NCBI GenBank assembly: GCA_006937955.1
Contig: SSNP01000025.1
Span: 2,340,561 to 2,404,560 of the forward strand
Direction of reading: 5' to 3'
Origin: Pachypanchax playfairii
Lineage: Eukaryota; Chordata; Actinopteri; Cyprinodontiformes; Aplocheilidae
DNA length: 64,000 bases
Position 1 is the stretch's first letter. Every line of letters begins with the position of its first letter. The position numbers and the translations under genes are program-made. Under the pieces are notes generated by a model that made no database searches, had not been told where the DNA came from, and worked only from the letters and a program-made list of their open reading frames with translations. Positions 44,501 to 57,085 of this stretch are shown one piece after another.

Positions 44501-45849
44501 GGGTGTAAGGCCCTGGTAGGGTCTCCGATGGCAAACTGGCCTCAGGTGAGGACCTAGACTAAGAGCAGTTCAAGAATCTTGATAAGAAAAAACAATTAGG
44601 CAGATGGAAAACCTTATCCGAAGTGGGGAGGATACCCCCACCCTCCCCCCGGGGGCGCTCGCCCATGAGCACCTGGTGGTTGAGTCTTGGCTCCTGGGAC
44701 TACAGGAAACCATGTGGACTCACCACCTTTGTGTAGGTCTGAGGCGGGTATCTAGGCGTGCTGATTCTCAGCAGTATAAACTGGTTCTGGGTATGTGGAA
44801 GTCAGAGAAGGTCTGTGAAGATAAATGTGTCCATGTGTCCCTGAACGACCATTTCCTCCTCTGGTTTCCAGAAAACTTTTTTTATTTACAGTAAAAGTAA
44901 CATCCTGGGGTTTCACAGAAAATCTTCTCTTCTTCTTCTGTGGTAACTGATGCCATCACAGTGAATAACAACTGTGAGAGCAGCTTCAAAGCCAGATTTA
45001 AACACTCCACCTATGCTCAGAACATCCACAATCACACCAGATCTGAACAGCTTCTCTTTCACCATCTTTATTTTTTAACTTAAGATTGTGTTTGAGGAGC
45101 TCTTCTGACCTTCATGGGGCAGGACTTCTTGTCTGCGCTCCGCTGTGCCGCCGTCTCAAAGCAGTAGGCTTTTCTCTCTCCAGGAGGCCAGTATTTAGGA
45201 GCCAGTTTCTCCATAAAGTCCTCCAAACTGACCACTCGGTGGTAGGCGGACAGGGCCTCCAGCTGAAAGAAGTCACTGTAGGGAACATGAACCTGATCAG
45301 GAGACACAGAATCCAACATAAAGCAGGTTAAAGAACTTTAATTATCACCACATGAACCTGAGTCCACTTGTTGATCTGTACTTACATTGGTGTAAGGGGG
45401 TTTGTGGTGACGGTAAACTATCCAGGGTGGAACTGCCAAGGTTCGGTTCAGCATCTTAGCGAAGGCCAGAGATCCTAAGAAGTGGTCTGCTTGGTTCCCA
45501 AAGCGACCTGAACGGAAGAGCCAAAACTTTAGAACCGAACAGAAATCCGGTCATTCGACCCTGTTCTATCAAATAAACCCAATTTCTTTAACATAACCAA
45601 CACTTGTGGCGTTTTTGGACAAGTTTTGACAAACATCTGCTTCCTTTCTTTCAGCTTCTAATGAGTCGTTCCAACAAGTTTCACCGAAAGAACATTAAAT
45701 AAGAATGTACCCATGCAAGGACAGTACAGGAGGTAGCCGTTCTCATCCCACTTCCGTTCTTCAGCGGAAACCCAACAGGTCTGGAGCAGAAGTAAAGAAA
45801 TTAACAGTTCCAGCTTTAGAAAGTCGGACGCTTGTTGTTTAACCGCCAT
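41548..45849 (-). CDS. pofut1: GDP-fucose protein O-fucosyltransferase 1
   Basis: ER-lumen enzyme that adds O-fucose to EGF repeats of Notch and its ligands, needed for Notch signalling. Seven exons in transcript order: 45849-45711, 45507-45386, 45292-45110, 44065-43953, 43662-43470, 42226-41984, 41742-41548, giving 395 residues (human about 388). All phases are consistent. It starts with a signal peptide (MAVKQQASDFLKLELLISLL then LLQTCWVSA), followed by [20 protein letters not shown]. The HLRIG motif with the catalytic-type Arg is at residues 243-247, and YIATDSDSHSNEIEKLL and SSFSAFVKRERD follow. The last four residues, REEL, are a KDEL-like ER-retention signal where the human protein ends in RDEF. 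Two introns carry LINE debris. In mammals POFUT1 lies beside KIF3B and shares a promoter with PLAGL2. No PLAGL2 coding exon was found upstream here. Confidence 0.96.
42455..42975 (+). mobile_element. LINE reverse-transcriptase 3' fragment in POFUT1 intron
   Basis: The + strand, antisense to POFUT1, encodes broken pieces of a teleost LINE reverse-transcriptase C-terminus: AEEFKYLGVLFSRDSRMD near 42470-42520, then LRDKVRSSVI. Nucleotide blocks for RWFRHLVRTP and PPGRRPI follow, with shifts. Frame breaks show it is inactive. It shares the block around GGCCAGCCTTAGAGATAAGG with the fragment at 27075-27290. It lies between the POFUT1 exons at 41984-42226 and 43470-43662. Confidence 0.8.
44395..44830 (+). 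mobile_element. LINE 5' fragment in POFUT1 intron
   Basis: Contains TTATGCGTAACCCATGATCC, GGGGGGCTACTGGGGTGTAA, GGCCCTGGTAGGGTCTCCGA and TGGCAAACTGG, followed by words up to CTGGTTCTGGGTATGTGGAA. This is the 5' region of the abundant teleost LINE, up to the start of its endonuclease reading frame, after which the copy is cut off. It lies between the POFUT1 exons at 43953-44065 and 45110-45292, antisense to the gene. Recognised from memory of the consensus. Confidence 0.7.
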
Positions 45850-48800
45850 TACAGTTCAATGAGCTGACGCTCAATCTTCTTCTACGGTTTAAATGGTGGT
45901 TAAACAACAACTTTGTTGGGCGTTAGCGCCCTCAAGTGGTGACCACCAGGACAGCAAGGTGTAACTGACCGAACGAAGGAACAAACATATAAAAGAAATA
46001 AATAAGACAAATATTGTAATAAAAAATAATTTGCCTGTGAAATATCTGGTTAAACAACACTTTCATTTCACACATGCTTAATTTTGTTTTCTTTTTCTGT
46101 CTCATTTTCATCAAATGTTTAAAAAATTCTTAATAGTTTTCTGAAAAGAATAATTAAAAATATCAAAGTGAGTCAAAATTTAATGACGTTTGATGTATCA
46201 ACCAAAGCTTTAATATTAACCTTCTACTACTTCTACCTGTGTGCTTTGGACATTCCATTCTCTTTTCCCCTTCTATTTCTTTTCTATTCAGTTTTTTTTT
46301 CTATTCAATTCTTTTATTTCTGTCAAAATATGCCAAAAGAGTTATTTTTCTTTTCGTGAAGCTCTTACCTATTTTTCATATCTGCAAAAAGTGTCGTGGG
46401 CCCCTTGAGTTGGTTGTGTTTTATTTTTAGGAGTTTTTCAGGTTTCCTGTACTTTTATTTTGTAGTTGATGTTGTTTCCTGTTTCCTTGCTTCATGTTTC
46501 TGGATAACTGGTCTTTCGCTGGAGTTTCTCCTCTTTTCTGGTTTACCTAGTTTCATGTATTATTTTATTCTGTATGCCTGATTTGTAGTTCTGTTTTAGT
46601 TTAAGATGTTTATCATCTTCCTTGTGTATTTAATCCCCTGGTTACCACTTTTCTAGCTCTGTATCTGGTTTGTCACAACTGTTCATCATCATGCTGATGA
46701 GCCTCCCTGCTGCTATACCCATTTAACAATCACCATCCTCAGTATAAATACTGTCAAATAGATTGAATTTGTTTCTGGTCCCTGCTGCCATTACATGGTT
46801 GAACAAGTAGCTCAATTTTTTCTCTGTTTTCATTTGTTTTGTCTTTATAGAGCTCAAATATGCTGGTAGCTGCATGACAAACTGTCCATGCATGCATACG
46901 CTGTCCCCTAGGTTAGCTGCATGTCTCAAGCTCACCTGTTGTCTCATTTGCTGCAACATCAGCTTTTGTTTTCTTTCTTGATCAAAGTCTTTTTTTAGTT
47001 TTAGTTATATTATTTAGTTATATTTGTGGTCCTAATTCACCAAAAGTAAATTTTGATGTTTTGTAAACAAGTTCTCATTATTTCAGATATTAAATATGCT
47101 GTATTATCAATTTTTAATTCTCATTGGATCATTTCAACAAAATTATAATTTGATACACAAAGTTTCCTAATGAAAATAATAATATTTCTCCCTTTGCCTC
47201 AGATTGTTCTGTAGGAATGAAGGGCTAAAACTTTGTTGTTACATGACATTCACATGTGCAGTCAGCATGCTCAAACACTGTGTGTTGCGTTGGCATGGCA
47301 ACATGTAGTCTGGGTGCGGTCGACAAACTTTAATTTAGATGTATACATTCTGTGCCAGCCTGCCTTGTTTGACTGAATCAGCTGATAATTACTTAAATAT
47401 GTTGCATTAAAGAGCTCATTACTCGTTGCTGAGAGGCTGAGCTACGCAGCTGCTGGGATCTGCTGACAATTTGTTGCTGATAATTGCTCCAAATCAAATA
47501 CGATTATTAAGAAGTAACAAACAGAAGATGTAACCAACAACAAAAAGAAGAGTGTTTATTTTCTTTACTTAAACCCAAATCCTCTAAAGTTCCCAATCCT
47601 TCACAGGAAGGAATTTGAGGTTTTCTACTCAGGCTTTTGCTTTGAAGGATTTTTAATCTGTGTGTGTCCTTCAGTTCAGCCAACCCACTCCAACGTTTTC
47701 TCCTTTTGTACTCCATCGCTCTCGTTTTTTCTTTTTTCTGACGCTCGACAGCTGGCTGCTCTTTCCTGCTTTTTCTGTGTCGTTCTGTGTGTCTGCTCCT
47801 CCCCCATCCCTCAAACACACACTGTTTTTCATTGTTAGCGATGACAGCAATGATAACAATGCAAAGAACCACAACTCACAGACAGAGAAGGAGAAAGAGA
47901 CTAAAAGTGACAGAAAGAAAGACACTTACGTTCAGGTGAACATGTTTTATTAGATCAAACAACCAAATAAAGCAAAAAAAAAGTTTGGAATCTTTTCTTC
48001 ATGATTCTGACTCACTTTCTTGATTTCATTTCCTTTTTTGAATCTTTAGGTTCCTCATTCATAATACCTTCATTTGAGTAGCTGCAGAAGAAGAAGTGTC
48101 ATCAGGATATGTGCACGTATATATCACTAGTGTTTCCCTTGTTTTTCCACCCTCTGTGTTAACCTCTGCATCGCTGGTGCGGAATAACAGGCTCATCACT
48201 CTGCTTGTGGCCTTTCACCTGCGGGAAATAAGTTAGTCAACCTCAAAACAATCCGCCTCCCGTTGACCTTTCTGTGTTCTTACTGACAACTTAGTTTTCA
48301 GTTGATCTCAAGGCTGTGACTAGTCACAGTAGAAACCTGATATGTCCCGTTAAACATCCTTTTAGTGTCACCAAAGAACAAACTGGAAGGGATTTCTCCA
48401 CAAAAAAAATATGGTTATTAAAACATGATTCAAACGAGACTAAAGTGAAGAATTCAGAGAGACATTTAGAGAAAAGAATCAATACATTCAGTTTCTTTTT
48501 TTGGTTTTGTTTCATTCATTTAGTGTTATTGTGTTTTTATCAAATCTCACTTTATCCTTTTAAAATCTAAACCTGCAGTTAAACACGTCTTAATTAAGAC
48601 TTTTTTAAGTGAAATAAGAATAACAATTAAAAACCATTTTCTAAGTCTAACAGTTTATTTTTATATACTGTTGATGCCGCCTGCTGGTCCAGCTGTTATT
48701 TCTATGTTTTTCAAGAAACATCTGTATTTACAACTGATTTTCTAAAAATACAAATAAAATAATCAATGTAAAATATTTTAGGACATGTCGGGGAATGACA

Positions 48801-51424
48801 GAAAAGAAACAACTTCAACAGATATTAGAAATAAAAACTGTGAGTTTTAGGTTTCGCTCTCCTGTCTCTGGATTATTCTTTTGTTTTTTTAAGTTTTAAA
48901 TTTGTCACAGAGTTGTTGCACTTGTCTGAAACTCGTCCTGAAACCTTCTCAACTCAGTTTCCACAAGTCAGACAGATTTTAGAGAAATATGAGACAACTT
49001 TGGGAGAGTTGTTGACCAAAACATAATTAAAATTAGTGCAAATTGTGAACAAATTCAGTCATAAAGTTTAAAAATTGTGAAAATAAATAAAAATAAAATG
49101 CTGTCTGGAGGATTCTCAGTACCTTACCATCAACTGAGTCTTAAAAAATCCACCGTATGTTACCGAAAAGCAACACAATGTTCTTAAATTAACTTTATGC
49201 TACAGTTGCAGTACAAAAAATTCATCATCAATTTAACATATTTAACCATTTTGCACATGCAGATCACCAGCATAGACTTTATACTTTACATAAAGTGAAA
49301 CTGAATAACCTTAAGCAGTTCCTGGTAAATCAATGTGACTCTTGAAGAAAGGAGATAATGAGGGCTGATTGGGACGAACTGATTCGGATCAGTTGATTCA
49401 AACTGATTCAAACAGGATCCTGTTCCAGCTCGCTCCGTCTTTCAGGTTAAACACCTGAACTGCACAGTTTCTGCAGAAGGTCATGAAGTTTTTCTTTACA
49501 GTCTCCGTGTTTCATGTTTTGTATTTTATTTCTGTTATTTATTTTGTTGTCTTGTTCTAACATTATTCACCGATTTACATTCAACAGAACCCAACCGAGA
49601 CCGTTTACTGGGAACAGGTTCAAATATAATGCCAGAACTTATTTAATAAATTTCAAAGTATGATCTGATTGGATCTGCAGCTCCTGTTTGTTTGAAACTA
49701 CAGTAACAGGAAGTTACTGAAACTTCCGCTCACGGAGGACGAGCTCGTTCTTTCATGGGAATATTCTTAAAAAATATGAGTTACAGATTCAGTGCTCCTG
49801 TATGTTAAAAGGTCTTAAACATATATAACTTAATATACTGCTTGTTCCAAAATGAACATAAATACAGGAGAATCCAAATGAAGTTTATTTCACCTGGGTT
49901 AGAAAAGAAGAAGAAAATTGCAATATTTAATGTCAATCTAACAAAATAAATTTTAATTTGCATGTTTTGTGTTTCCAACAATTTCTGGATTAACGTTTAT
50001 GAACTGAAGACAAATTGTTTACTAGATAAGTTTTAGATAAAACCAGAATTCTATCAGCTGCTGGTATTTTTAGTTTTCCCCTCAGGGTTCTCATGATGTG
50101 GCGTTTTCACCAGACGAGACGCTGCGCTCCACCCATCGGCCTTATCAACCTGCTGCAGGCTGCTCATATCAGCTGTTTGAGGTTTGATACCCCACCTCAT
50201 CACCGAAGACCTCGAGGATCCAGTTCAGATAGACCTCCCCACCTCTCACTCTGAGCTGCCAGGCGTTTATCTCACGCCAGATGCCTCGAGGTTACATCAC
50301 ACTTACAGGAAGTAACCTTTAACTCCAGCATCTTCTCGGCAGCCAAATCACTTCTTGTGTAACATTTTCACAATGACTTCCAGTTTCGTCAAACACAAAG
50401 ACGATGGTTCCATTTTCAAAATATTAAAAGAGATGGTTGTAGGTTTTGAACCTGAGAATTTAACTTCTGTTGAGCGTCCGTGCCACGTCCCCGCAGCTGA
50501 AGGAACTGAGGCTGCATCTCTTTGTTGCCCAGGCGGTTTCCTTCTAATCTGTTTATCACCCATCTCTGCTAATGTAAACCGCCCATCTGTTTTAAACAAA
50601 ACATGTAAAAACACACACACATGGTTATTTCCCACCACAGAAAGATGGGACTGCTGAGTGTTCTGGTGGTGAGCAAATCCCCTCCAGATGTGAAACAACT
50701 GACCTTCTTATTGTGCTCGCTGATGCTGATTTTGGGTGTCTTCGATTGTGTAGATGAGAAGGAAAGTGTGTTTGCAACGTGAGCAACAAGAAGCTGATGA
50801 TGGAGCATTTGGCTGTTTACCGGAGCCCATCTCTTTTCTTTGTATCATCTTCAGACTTTCCAACAAGGTGTTTGATTTTTTTGTGTTAAAATGCATCTTA
50901 TCAGATGATGTTTGGAGACATTTGGGGGACGGACTCCTGCTGCTGCTGCTTTCAGGGCAGTTTGCGGATGTGAGACAAAAGAAGTCGTGATGTGGCGTTT
51001 CATAAGATAGTTAAAAATCACTCTACAAGTCTAAATAACAGACCACCATGCAACAACTGCAATCAACCTGACTGCGGCTGCAGCAACCGCACTGTAATCC
51101 AAATAAACAAACAACTGTGTAATCAAAGAAGTCTCTGGTTTTGTGCCGGGAAATCATTTCACCTCATCCATCTTTAAACCATCAGTGACTCTGATGTCTG
51201 AGCTCATTCAGCTTCACTTTCGTCTCACAGCATCTCTGATGCTACAAGCTGCAGGAGATACAGCTGTGGCTCTACGTCTGGATCTCCATGAAACCATGGT
51301 AAACAATTCAGTTAAAGCCAATATCCTAAAACAAACCTGCATGTATTTATTATTTGATTTAGTAAACAAATAAATAAATAATAAACAACAGAGACCATGA
51401 ATCCTGCATAACAGCCGGTTTTAT

Positions 51425-51660
51425 ACTGTTAAACCTTCATCAGCATCTCAGGCGTCTTCAAGCTCTTCATCAGTGTGTTTACAGGAACAAACAGGATCTC
51501 AGGTAGTTTGGTATCACTGTGTGCACCACACTGAACATGGACCAGATAAAGCAAAGACTAGAGCTGTCTGAGGAGCTCAGAGACAAGATGTTACATCTCC
51601 AAGCAGCTTCATGTTACGGTGACTACAGCTGATCATATTATTAACATGTATAATGTTGAT
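51425..51660 (+). mobile_element. Tc1-like transposase remnant
   Basis: Starting near 51537, the + strand reads MDQIKQRLELSEELRDKMLH, then LQAASCYGD. Together with the preceding CTTCATCAG, GGTATCACTGTGTGCACCAC and ACTGAACATGGACCAGA words, this matches the N-terminal start of a common teleost Tc1-like transposase gene. The CCAAGCAGCTTCATGTTACG block continues the match with deletions. The frame breaks soon after. It is a different Tc1-like family from the copy at 11162-11602. Confidence 0.7.
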
Positions 51661-54099
51661 GTGACTGTCTCAATCTCTCAGATCATGAACACGAGGAAAT
51701 ACAACCTCAGGTGGATCAGACGGAGAGAAAGGATGGAAAAAAGGGTCAAGCTATGCTACTTTCTGATCGCGCTGTAATTCACAAACCAGGAGGTTCTAAT
51801 AAAGACAGGAAAACACTAAAACCAGACTGGAATGAAACTAAATGCATGTTTGATGAGCTACAAACTTCCTGAGATGAAACTGGAACTTGTTTTTGTTTAT
51901 GGTGGAACCTATCATGGTACCTGCTTCTGTAAACAACCAAATAAATATGTTTTTTCTTTGAGACATTTAGACCTTTGTGGAAATGCAGAAACATCAACAC
52001 AAAGATAAAACCTCCCAAATATCAAGAAACAATAATCAATTTAACCTCAGTTTTTCTGACTCAGTACTAACATATTTTGGCTTATTGGGTCGTTTAAGAC
52101 ACAAGACTGGAAAAATTCTGGACAAGAACGGACCAAACATAAAATGTTCGGACTCTCCAGTAATAAAAAATTGAAAATCCAACAAACAAGAGTAAATCCT
52201 GATAAAAAGCTCCTAATACTATGTGAATAAATACATCCAGTCATCAAACTGTTTGTTTACATCAGCTTAAATAAAATAAAGAAATCAGGAGAATCACAAC
52301 AGAGAGTCTGAGTGAGAAGCTGCCGAGGATCATGTGCTGTTTGGTAACATCTCCTTCATCTGAACAAAGGATGATGAAGAGCAGCAGCAGCAGCTCAATT
52401 TCTCTCTTTTTAAAAGAAGAAATGAAAACATGAAATTGAAGACTGAATTTTCACTGTCAGTTCTGTTTGATTTAACTCACTTTGTGACTTTATGTCACTT
52501 TCATAAACTCAACTTTGATGAAATGCTGTTAGAAATCTGTAAGATGCAGTTTAATAATGATCTGTTACAGTTTGATGTGACACTTCATCAGCAATTAAAA
52601 ACATTAATGTTTGTTTGAGTTTTCCAAACTTCCATGTGTCAGAAACGGGACTGGAATGACAGAAGAGAAGACTTCACTGGTGTTTACCTGTACAGCTGTT
52701 TACCTGCTCTATATCCACTCAGCTCTTTTTAATGAAGATTAACTTTTCTGATTCAGCTGGTTCTATTTGTAGCAGCTCGTTTGAATGAAAGTAACAAACT
52801 TTTACAACTTAATTTAATGTGACTTTAATTTCTTGTATCTAAACTTCAGTTTTCATCAGAATCTGTCTATTGGTTTCTTTAATTCATCTAAGAAATATAT
52901 TAATCAAATGGAATCTCTTAGAAACAGCTGTTTTTTTTGTTTTAAATTAAAAGCATATTTATGGTTAAACTTATGTCCATGTGTTTGGGATAAAGACAGA
53001 AATAAATCGTATCAGAACTTTGGTCTTGTTCAGGAACACAGAAGGAATAAATTAAATAAAACAGGCTGAAAGGCTTGAATCAACATTACAGAGATGTTGA
53101 AGTGTTTGAACATTCTGTATTAAATATTTTGGATTATTTTGTGAGATAAAATAAAACTGATATTTTATTTTCAGAAGTTTTAAAGTCAAACTGAAATCCT
53201 TTAGAAATAAAAGGCCTGTGTGTCAGATTAAAATATTGAAACTGGACTGGAATCACTGCAATCTGTTAATTTAATCTGTTTCAGTGACATTAAATTTTAG
53301 ATTTTCTCTTAAAATCATTTTTACATTTTAAAGCTGTTTACATGAAGAAAACAGAGAGTGTTAAAGTTTTTTCTTAAATAAAATAAGAATTAAAATACTG
53401 AAGTAATTTGGACAGAGGATGAACATGAGTAAATATATTTTTATTTTTTCACATGGTTCATTCGATCAGCTTTTGTTGGTAAACAAAGAAGGAATGAAAA
53501 CAACTTTTTCATACAAATTGCTCGTGTTTCTGGAATCAACTGATTCTCTGTCCAGAAAACAGACCTGAGGAACAGAACAGAACCGAATCCGATCGAACCT
53601 GCAGCTGTTGAGTCTGCGACCAAATTCCCACGAGAGAAACAACAACTTTCCAGGTAAAAACATGCTGTCACGCCCCCCCACAACCCTGTTATTGAAAACG
53701 CTGAAAGATTTTAGTTGCGTTCGGGTTCAGTCGGAAATGTCGGAATTAGTTCTGGACTTTAAAAAAAACGAGTGAATCTTGACTTAAAGCCGCAGTTTGA
53801 ATCGAGCAAAACACTCCATGTGTACTGCATAATGAACTGCAACATAAAGCCTAAAAGGATAAAAAAAATATTGGAATAATTTTTTTAATAAACAAAGAAA
53901 AAACATGTTTTTGAATTCTCGCTGAAAACTCTGGATTTGGCACGAGAGAGAAAATAATCTGGTTAAATTATGAAATTTGAGCAGCACTTGAAGGCAGCAT
54001 CAGTGAAGCCTTCCTGCCCCCCACCCCCTCCCCCCATGTACATACATTCACCCAGTGACTCGGGCTCGGTGGAGAGGAGGTGACGGGGTGGGAGGGGTT

Positions 54100-54140
54100 G
54101 GGGGGGGGGGGGGGGTNNNNNNNNNNGGGGGGGGGGGGGG
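54100..54140 (+). other. G tract with 10-N assembly gap
   Basis: A run of G is interrupted by ten N at 54117-54126. The gap size is nominal. Flanking sequence is G- or C-homopolymer-rich for about 200 bases (53990-54260), which explains the assembly break. Nothing across the gap should be translated. Confidence 0.98.
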
Positions 54141-54928
54141 TGTCTAAGCGAGATGAGGAAACGAGCTGATGTGCTCTGGAAGTAACCCCCCCCCTCCCCC
54201 CCCCCACACACACACTCCCCCCATACAAGGTGGGAGAGAGGATACAGCATGGGGGGGGTCTGCAAGCTCCTGTTTCTTCCGAATTTTTACTTCTAGTTTG
54301 ATTTAAAATAATATTGTGATTCTTAATAAGGAAGAAGAAAAACATTAGAATAATTTTATTTTGAATAATTTTATTCTTGTAGGTTTTTAGTTGGAAAAAA
54401 ATGTAAATATTTCAGTTCAACATTTTACAGTCAGAAAATAAAATATTTAAATATACAACCAGCCAGTCAAACGACGTCAATGTTTACAACACAATTATAA
54501 ACAAACATTTTAAACATGTTTATCTAAAAGGCGCTTGGAGTTAATATGAAATTTAAAGCTGAACTTTTCAATAACATTAAACAAAAATCGTTTTTTGTTT
54601 CTTTCATTTCTTTGTGCTTTTAGAAGAAAATTATTTTATTAGGCTATAATTATTTATAGTGTAAATAATATTAACACAAAATAAATAAGAATGCCATCTG
54701 AGATCAGGATCTTTTCATTTCTAAACAGCTGTTTTAAAGTTTTTAGTATTTTAAATAATTCAAAAACCTGTTAGGAACAGTCCAAAGGTTGTGTGTTTGA
54801 GAAGTACCGGGAGAGAGCCAGCTCGGCAGGTGGATTAACTGGGTCACGGCTCGGGACCGGGAGGACCGGCTGCTGGTTTCATGACTGTTTCCAAAAAAAA
54901 AAAAAAAAAAAAGTTTGTGAAAGTGTCG

Positions 54929-55189
54929 TGACGTCACACTCCCACAATGCTTACCGCCCCATAACTCCGCTGCAGCAGAGCCAGACGCGCTCAGGCCTCG
55001 AATATCAGCACAAATTACTGGAAAAACATCCGGACAAACGAACCGAACCGCGGATCCAACTGGACCACACGGCTGTGGAGGCGGCGGCGTTGGATTCCGC
55101 CGCGTCAGGATTCCGGTCTAGTTCGGGATGGAAGGGTACCGGGACTCCATGTGAATCTGACTAATGCGGTGCTGGAAACTTTTTGGTGG
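54929..55189 (+). promoter_or_regulatory. CpG-rich promoter and probable non-coding first exon
   Basis: A perfect CRE, TGACGTCA, is at 54929-54936, followed at once by CTCCCACAATGC, which resembles a ZNF143-type element. The next 900 bases are rich in CpG, in contrast to the AT-rich surroundings. TTTTGGTGG|GTAAAC gives a splice donor at 55189/55190, so about 54990-55189 may be a first exon. Its only ATG frame (at about 55128) is very short. A second TATA-bearing start is possible at 55395-55400 (TATAAA). The gene it serves is not identified; it would run rightward and may extend past the window. Confidence 0.45.
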
Positions 55190-57025
55190 GTAAACTGCTC
55201 GTTTTTTTCTCTCCTGTTATGTGTGTGCGCGTTCTCACGCGTGCACGTGAGCGGTGTAGGTTCGGAGCAACTTTCCAACTTTAGTCCGAACTCTTACCGA
55301 CTGACACTTTGGGACACCAGGACGCAACGCGTCGGTACCGACGCACTTTTCGTGACGGAGTCTGAAATCTTAACTGAGACGTTGGTTTTGGGTCTATAAA
55401 GGTGTAAAAAGCGCGTGAAGATGCGCCGCACGCGGCACTTTGTTTGTCCGGCGGTGCCTCGCGCCTGACGGTCTGATGTTCGCTGCAAGTTTTCGGAGAT
55501 TCGGTGAGTTTGTAAGCGAATGTTTGTCATGTGTCGCGTGCGTCTGCAGAGGCAGAGGAAACCGGGACCGTCCCGTTGTGTGTCTTACTGCCATCCAAAG
55601 AAGAAAAGTTGTCTGAAAGTAGCGCATTTATGTGCACAAATGACGCATTTTTAAAGGTTTAGCGACTGAAACTGTCATAAAGATACGGAGTCCCGCGGCT
55701 CTGCGGCCCCGCAGCTCTGCGGCTTGGTTTGCGCCTCTTATCGGAAGGACTTTTCCTTTCAGGAGAGTAAACAACCGAGGAGGAGAACCAGCGGAGGAGG
55801 TTGTTGGGTTCATTTTGCGGGGGCTCGGTTCGTGCACTTGTTACTGGTCGCTGCTGTGCAGCAGGGATTGTTGTGCGCAGAAAAGGGGCAAAAAAGACAA
55901 TTTTTGCACCTTTTTCTGCGCTTTTTTCCTTTGACGTTGCTTTGATGTTATGGATTTTAGGAGATGAGTGAAGTTTGTTTTCCTGTTGAGCAAACGGCGT
56001 GAACTCGCGGTGAACTTTGGGTTATTTAAGGTGTTTTCATGACATCAGCTATAAGTTGACATCCTGTGATTGTACAGGAGAGTCTGGGAGATTCCCTCAC
56101 ACACGCACGCGCACACACACCTATCACACCTGTCACTGTTATCCTGAAACCTGCTGCTTCAGATTTGGGACATTAATATTTTTTATTTCAGTTGCAAAAC
56201 TCAAAATTCCTTCATATTGCAAGCGGATATGAGAGATCTTTCAGTGAACCAGTTTGAGCACAATAACTTTAACATTTAATGAGTTCTTTGTTGCTTTATA
56301 CGCTTATTGGAAAATGTGAAAAATTAACATGAAACACCTGAAAATGTTTGCTGATGTTTAAAAAAAAAAAAACTTTCTATTTTTGTACTTTTTCTTATAC
56401 ATTCTATGAAATAATAATGATGCAAATTTATTAGAAATTTTTACCCAAATTCTTTTTCTACACAACAACAATTTAACGTATCAAAAATGTTGTTTTAAAT
56501 TTTACATAAAATATTTAAAGTTTTGCAAGAAATTGGCTTTTTAAAAGTTTCAGTTTGTTTCAGCTTTTTATTAACATATTTCTAATACATTTAATGCAGT
56601 TTTTGTTGGATTTACTGATGTTTTAGCTCCTTGGCACTTTTTGCAACACAAGGATTCCCTGTGAAGTAGGTTTTAGTATAAAAACCAGATCTTTTTATCT
56701 TCTTAAACCTTTAGTTGTCACATGAAAAACATTTTTTTTGTGATGTGTAAGATCATAAGAACCTGAATATGTGTTCTGGTTCTGATATTAGGGATTTACT
56801 GCTTTAGACCTAATGATTAGTGGTTCCGATGGCGTCTGACTGGTCTGCCACCTGAAAACAGAAGAATTTTCACTTCTCACTGAATTGGTTTATGCTCACA
56901 TGGAAATGTAACTAAATCCAAACAGTGGTGAAAATATTCTTATTACTTAGCCACAAAGTGTTTCATTATGTCACAGTTTGGTCGCCAACGCCTCCCAAAG
57001 TTCTCTCCTGCGAACGAGGCCCTGC

Positions 57026-57085
57026 GTCTCACCAGAGACCACCTGAGACATGGCCCCGCGTCTCACCAGAGACCATCTGAGACAT
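57026..57085 (+). repeat. Two-copy tandem duplication
   Basis: CGTCTCACCAGAGACCACCT then GAGACATGGCCCCG is followed directly by a second CGTCTCACCAGAGACCATCT then GAGACAT. One base differs between the copies over the shared part. Confidence 0.85.

Larger units (their letters stand above)
45850..54910. other. Long non-coding stretch upstream of POFUT1
   Basis: About 9 kb, strongly AT-rich, with no supported exon on either strand. The short open frames are low-complexity and lack splice context or family motifs. Recognised content is a Tc1-like remnant (about 51425-51660), simple repeats, and the G tract with an assembly gap near 54.1 kb. In mammals PLAGL2 would be expected next to POFUT1. Its C2H2-finger exon is not here. 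Confidence 0.55.

Noticed and set aside
47507..47953. Overlapping open frames on both strands
   Set aside because: Pyrimidine-rich low-complexity sequence yields Ser/Phe/Leu frames on one strand and Lys/Glu/Arg frames on the other. No gene evidence was seen.
45850..54900. PLAGL2 expected beside POFUT1
   Set aside because: No C2H2-finger exon (CxxC...HxxxH pattern in a long open frame) could be found on either strand. The gene may lie beyond the window or have moved.
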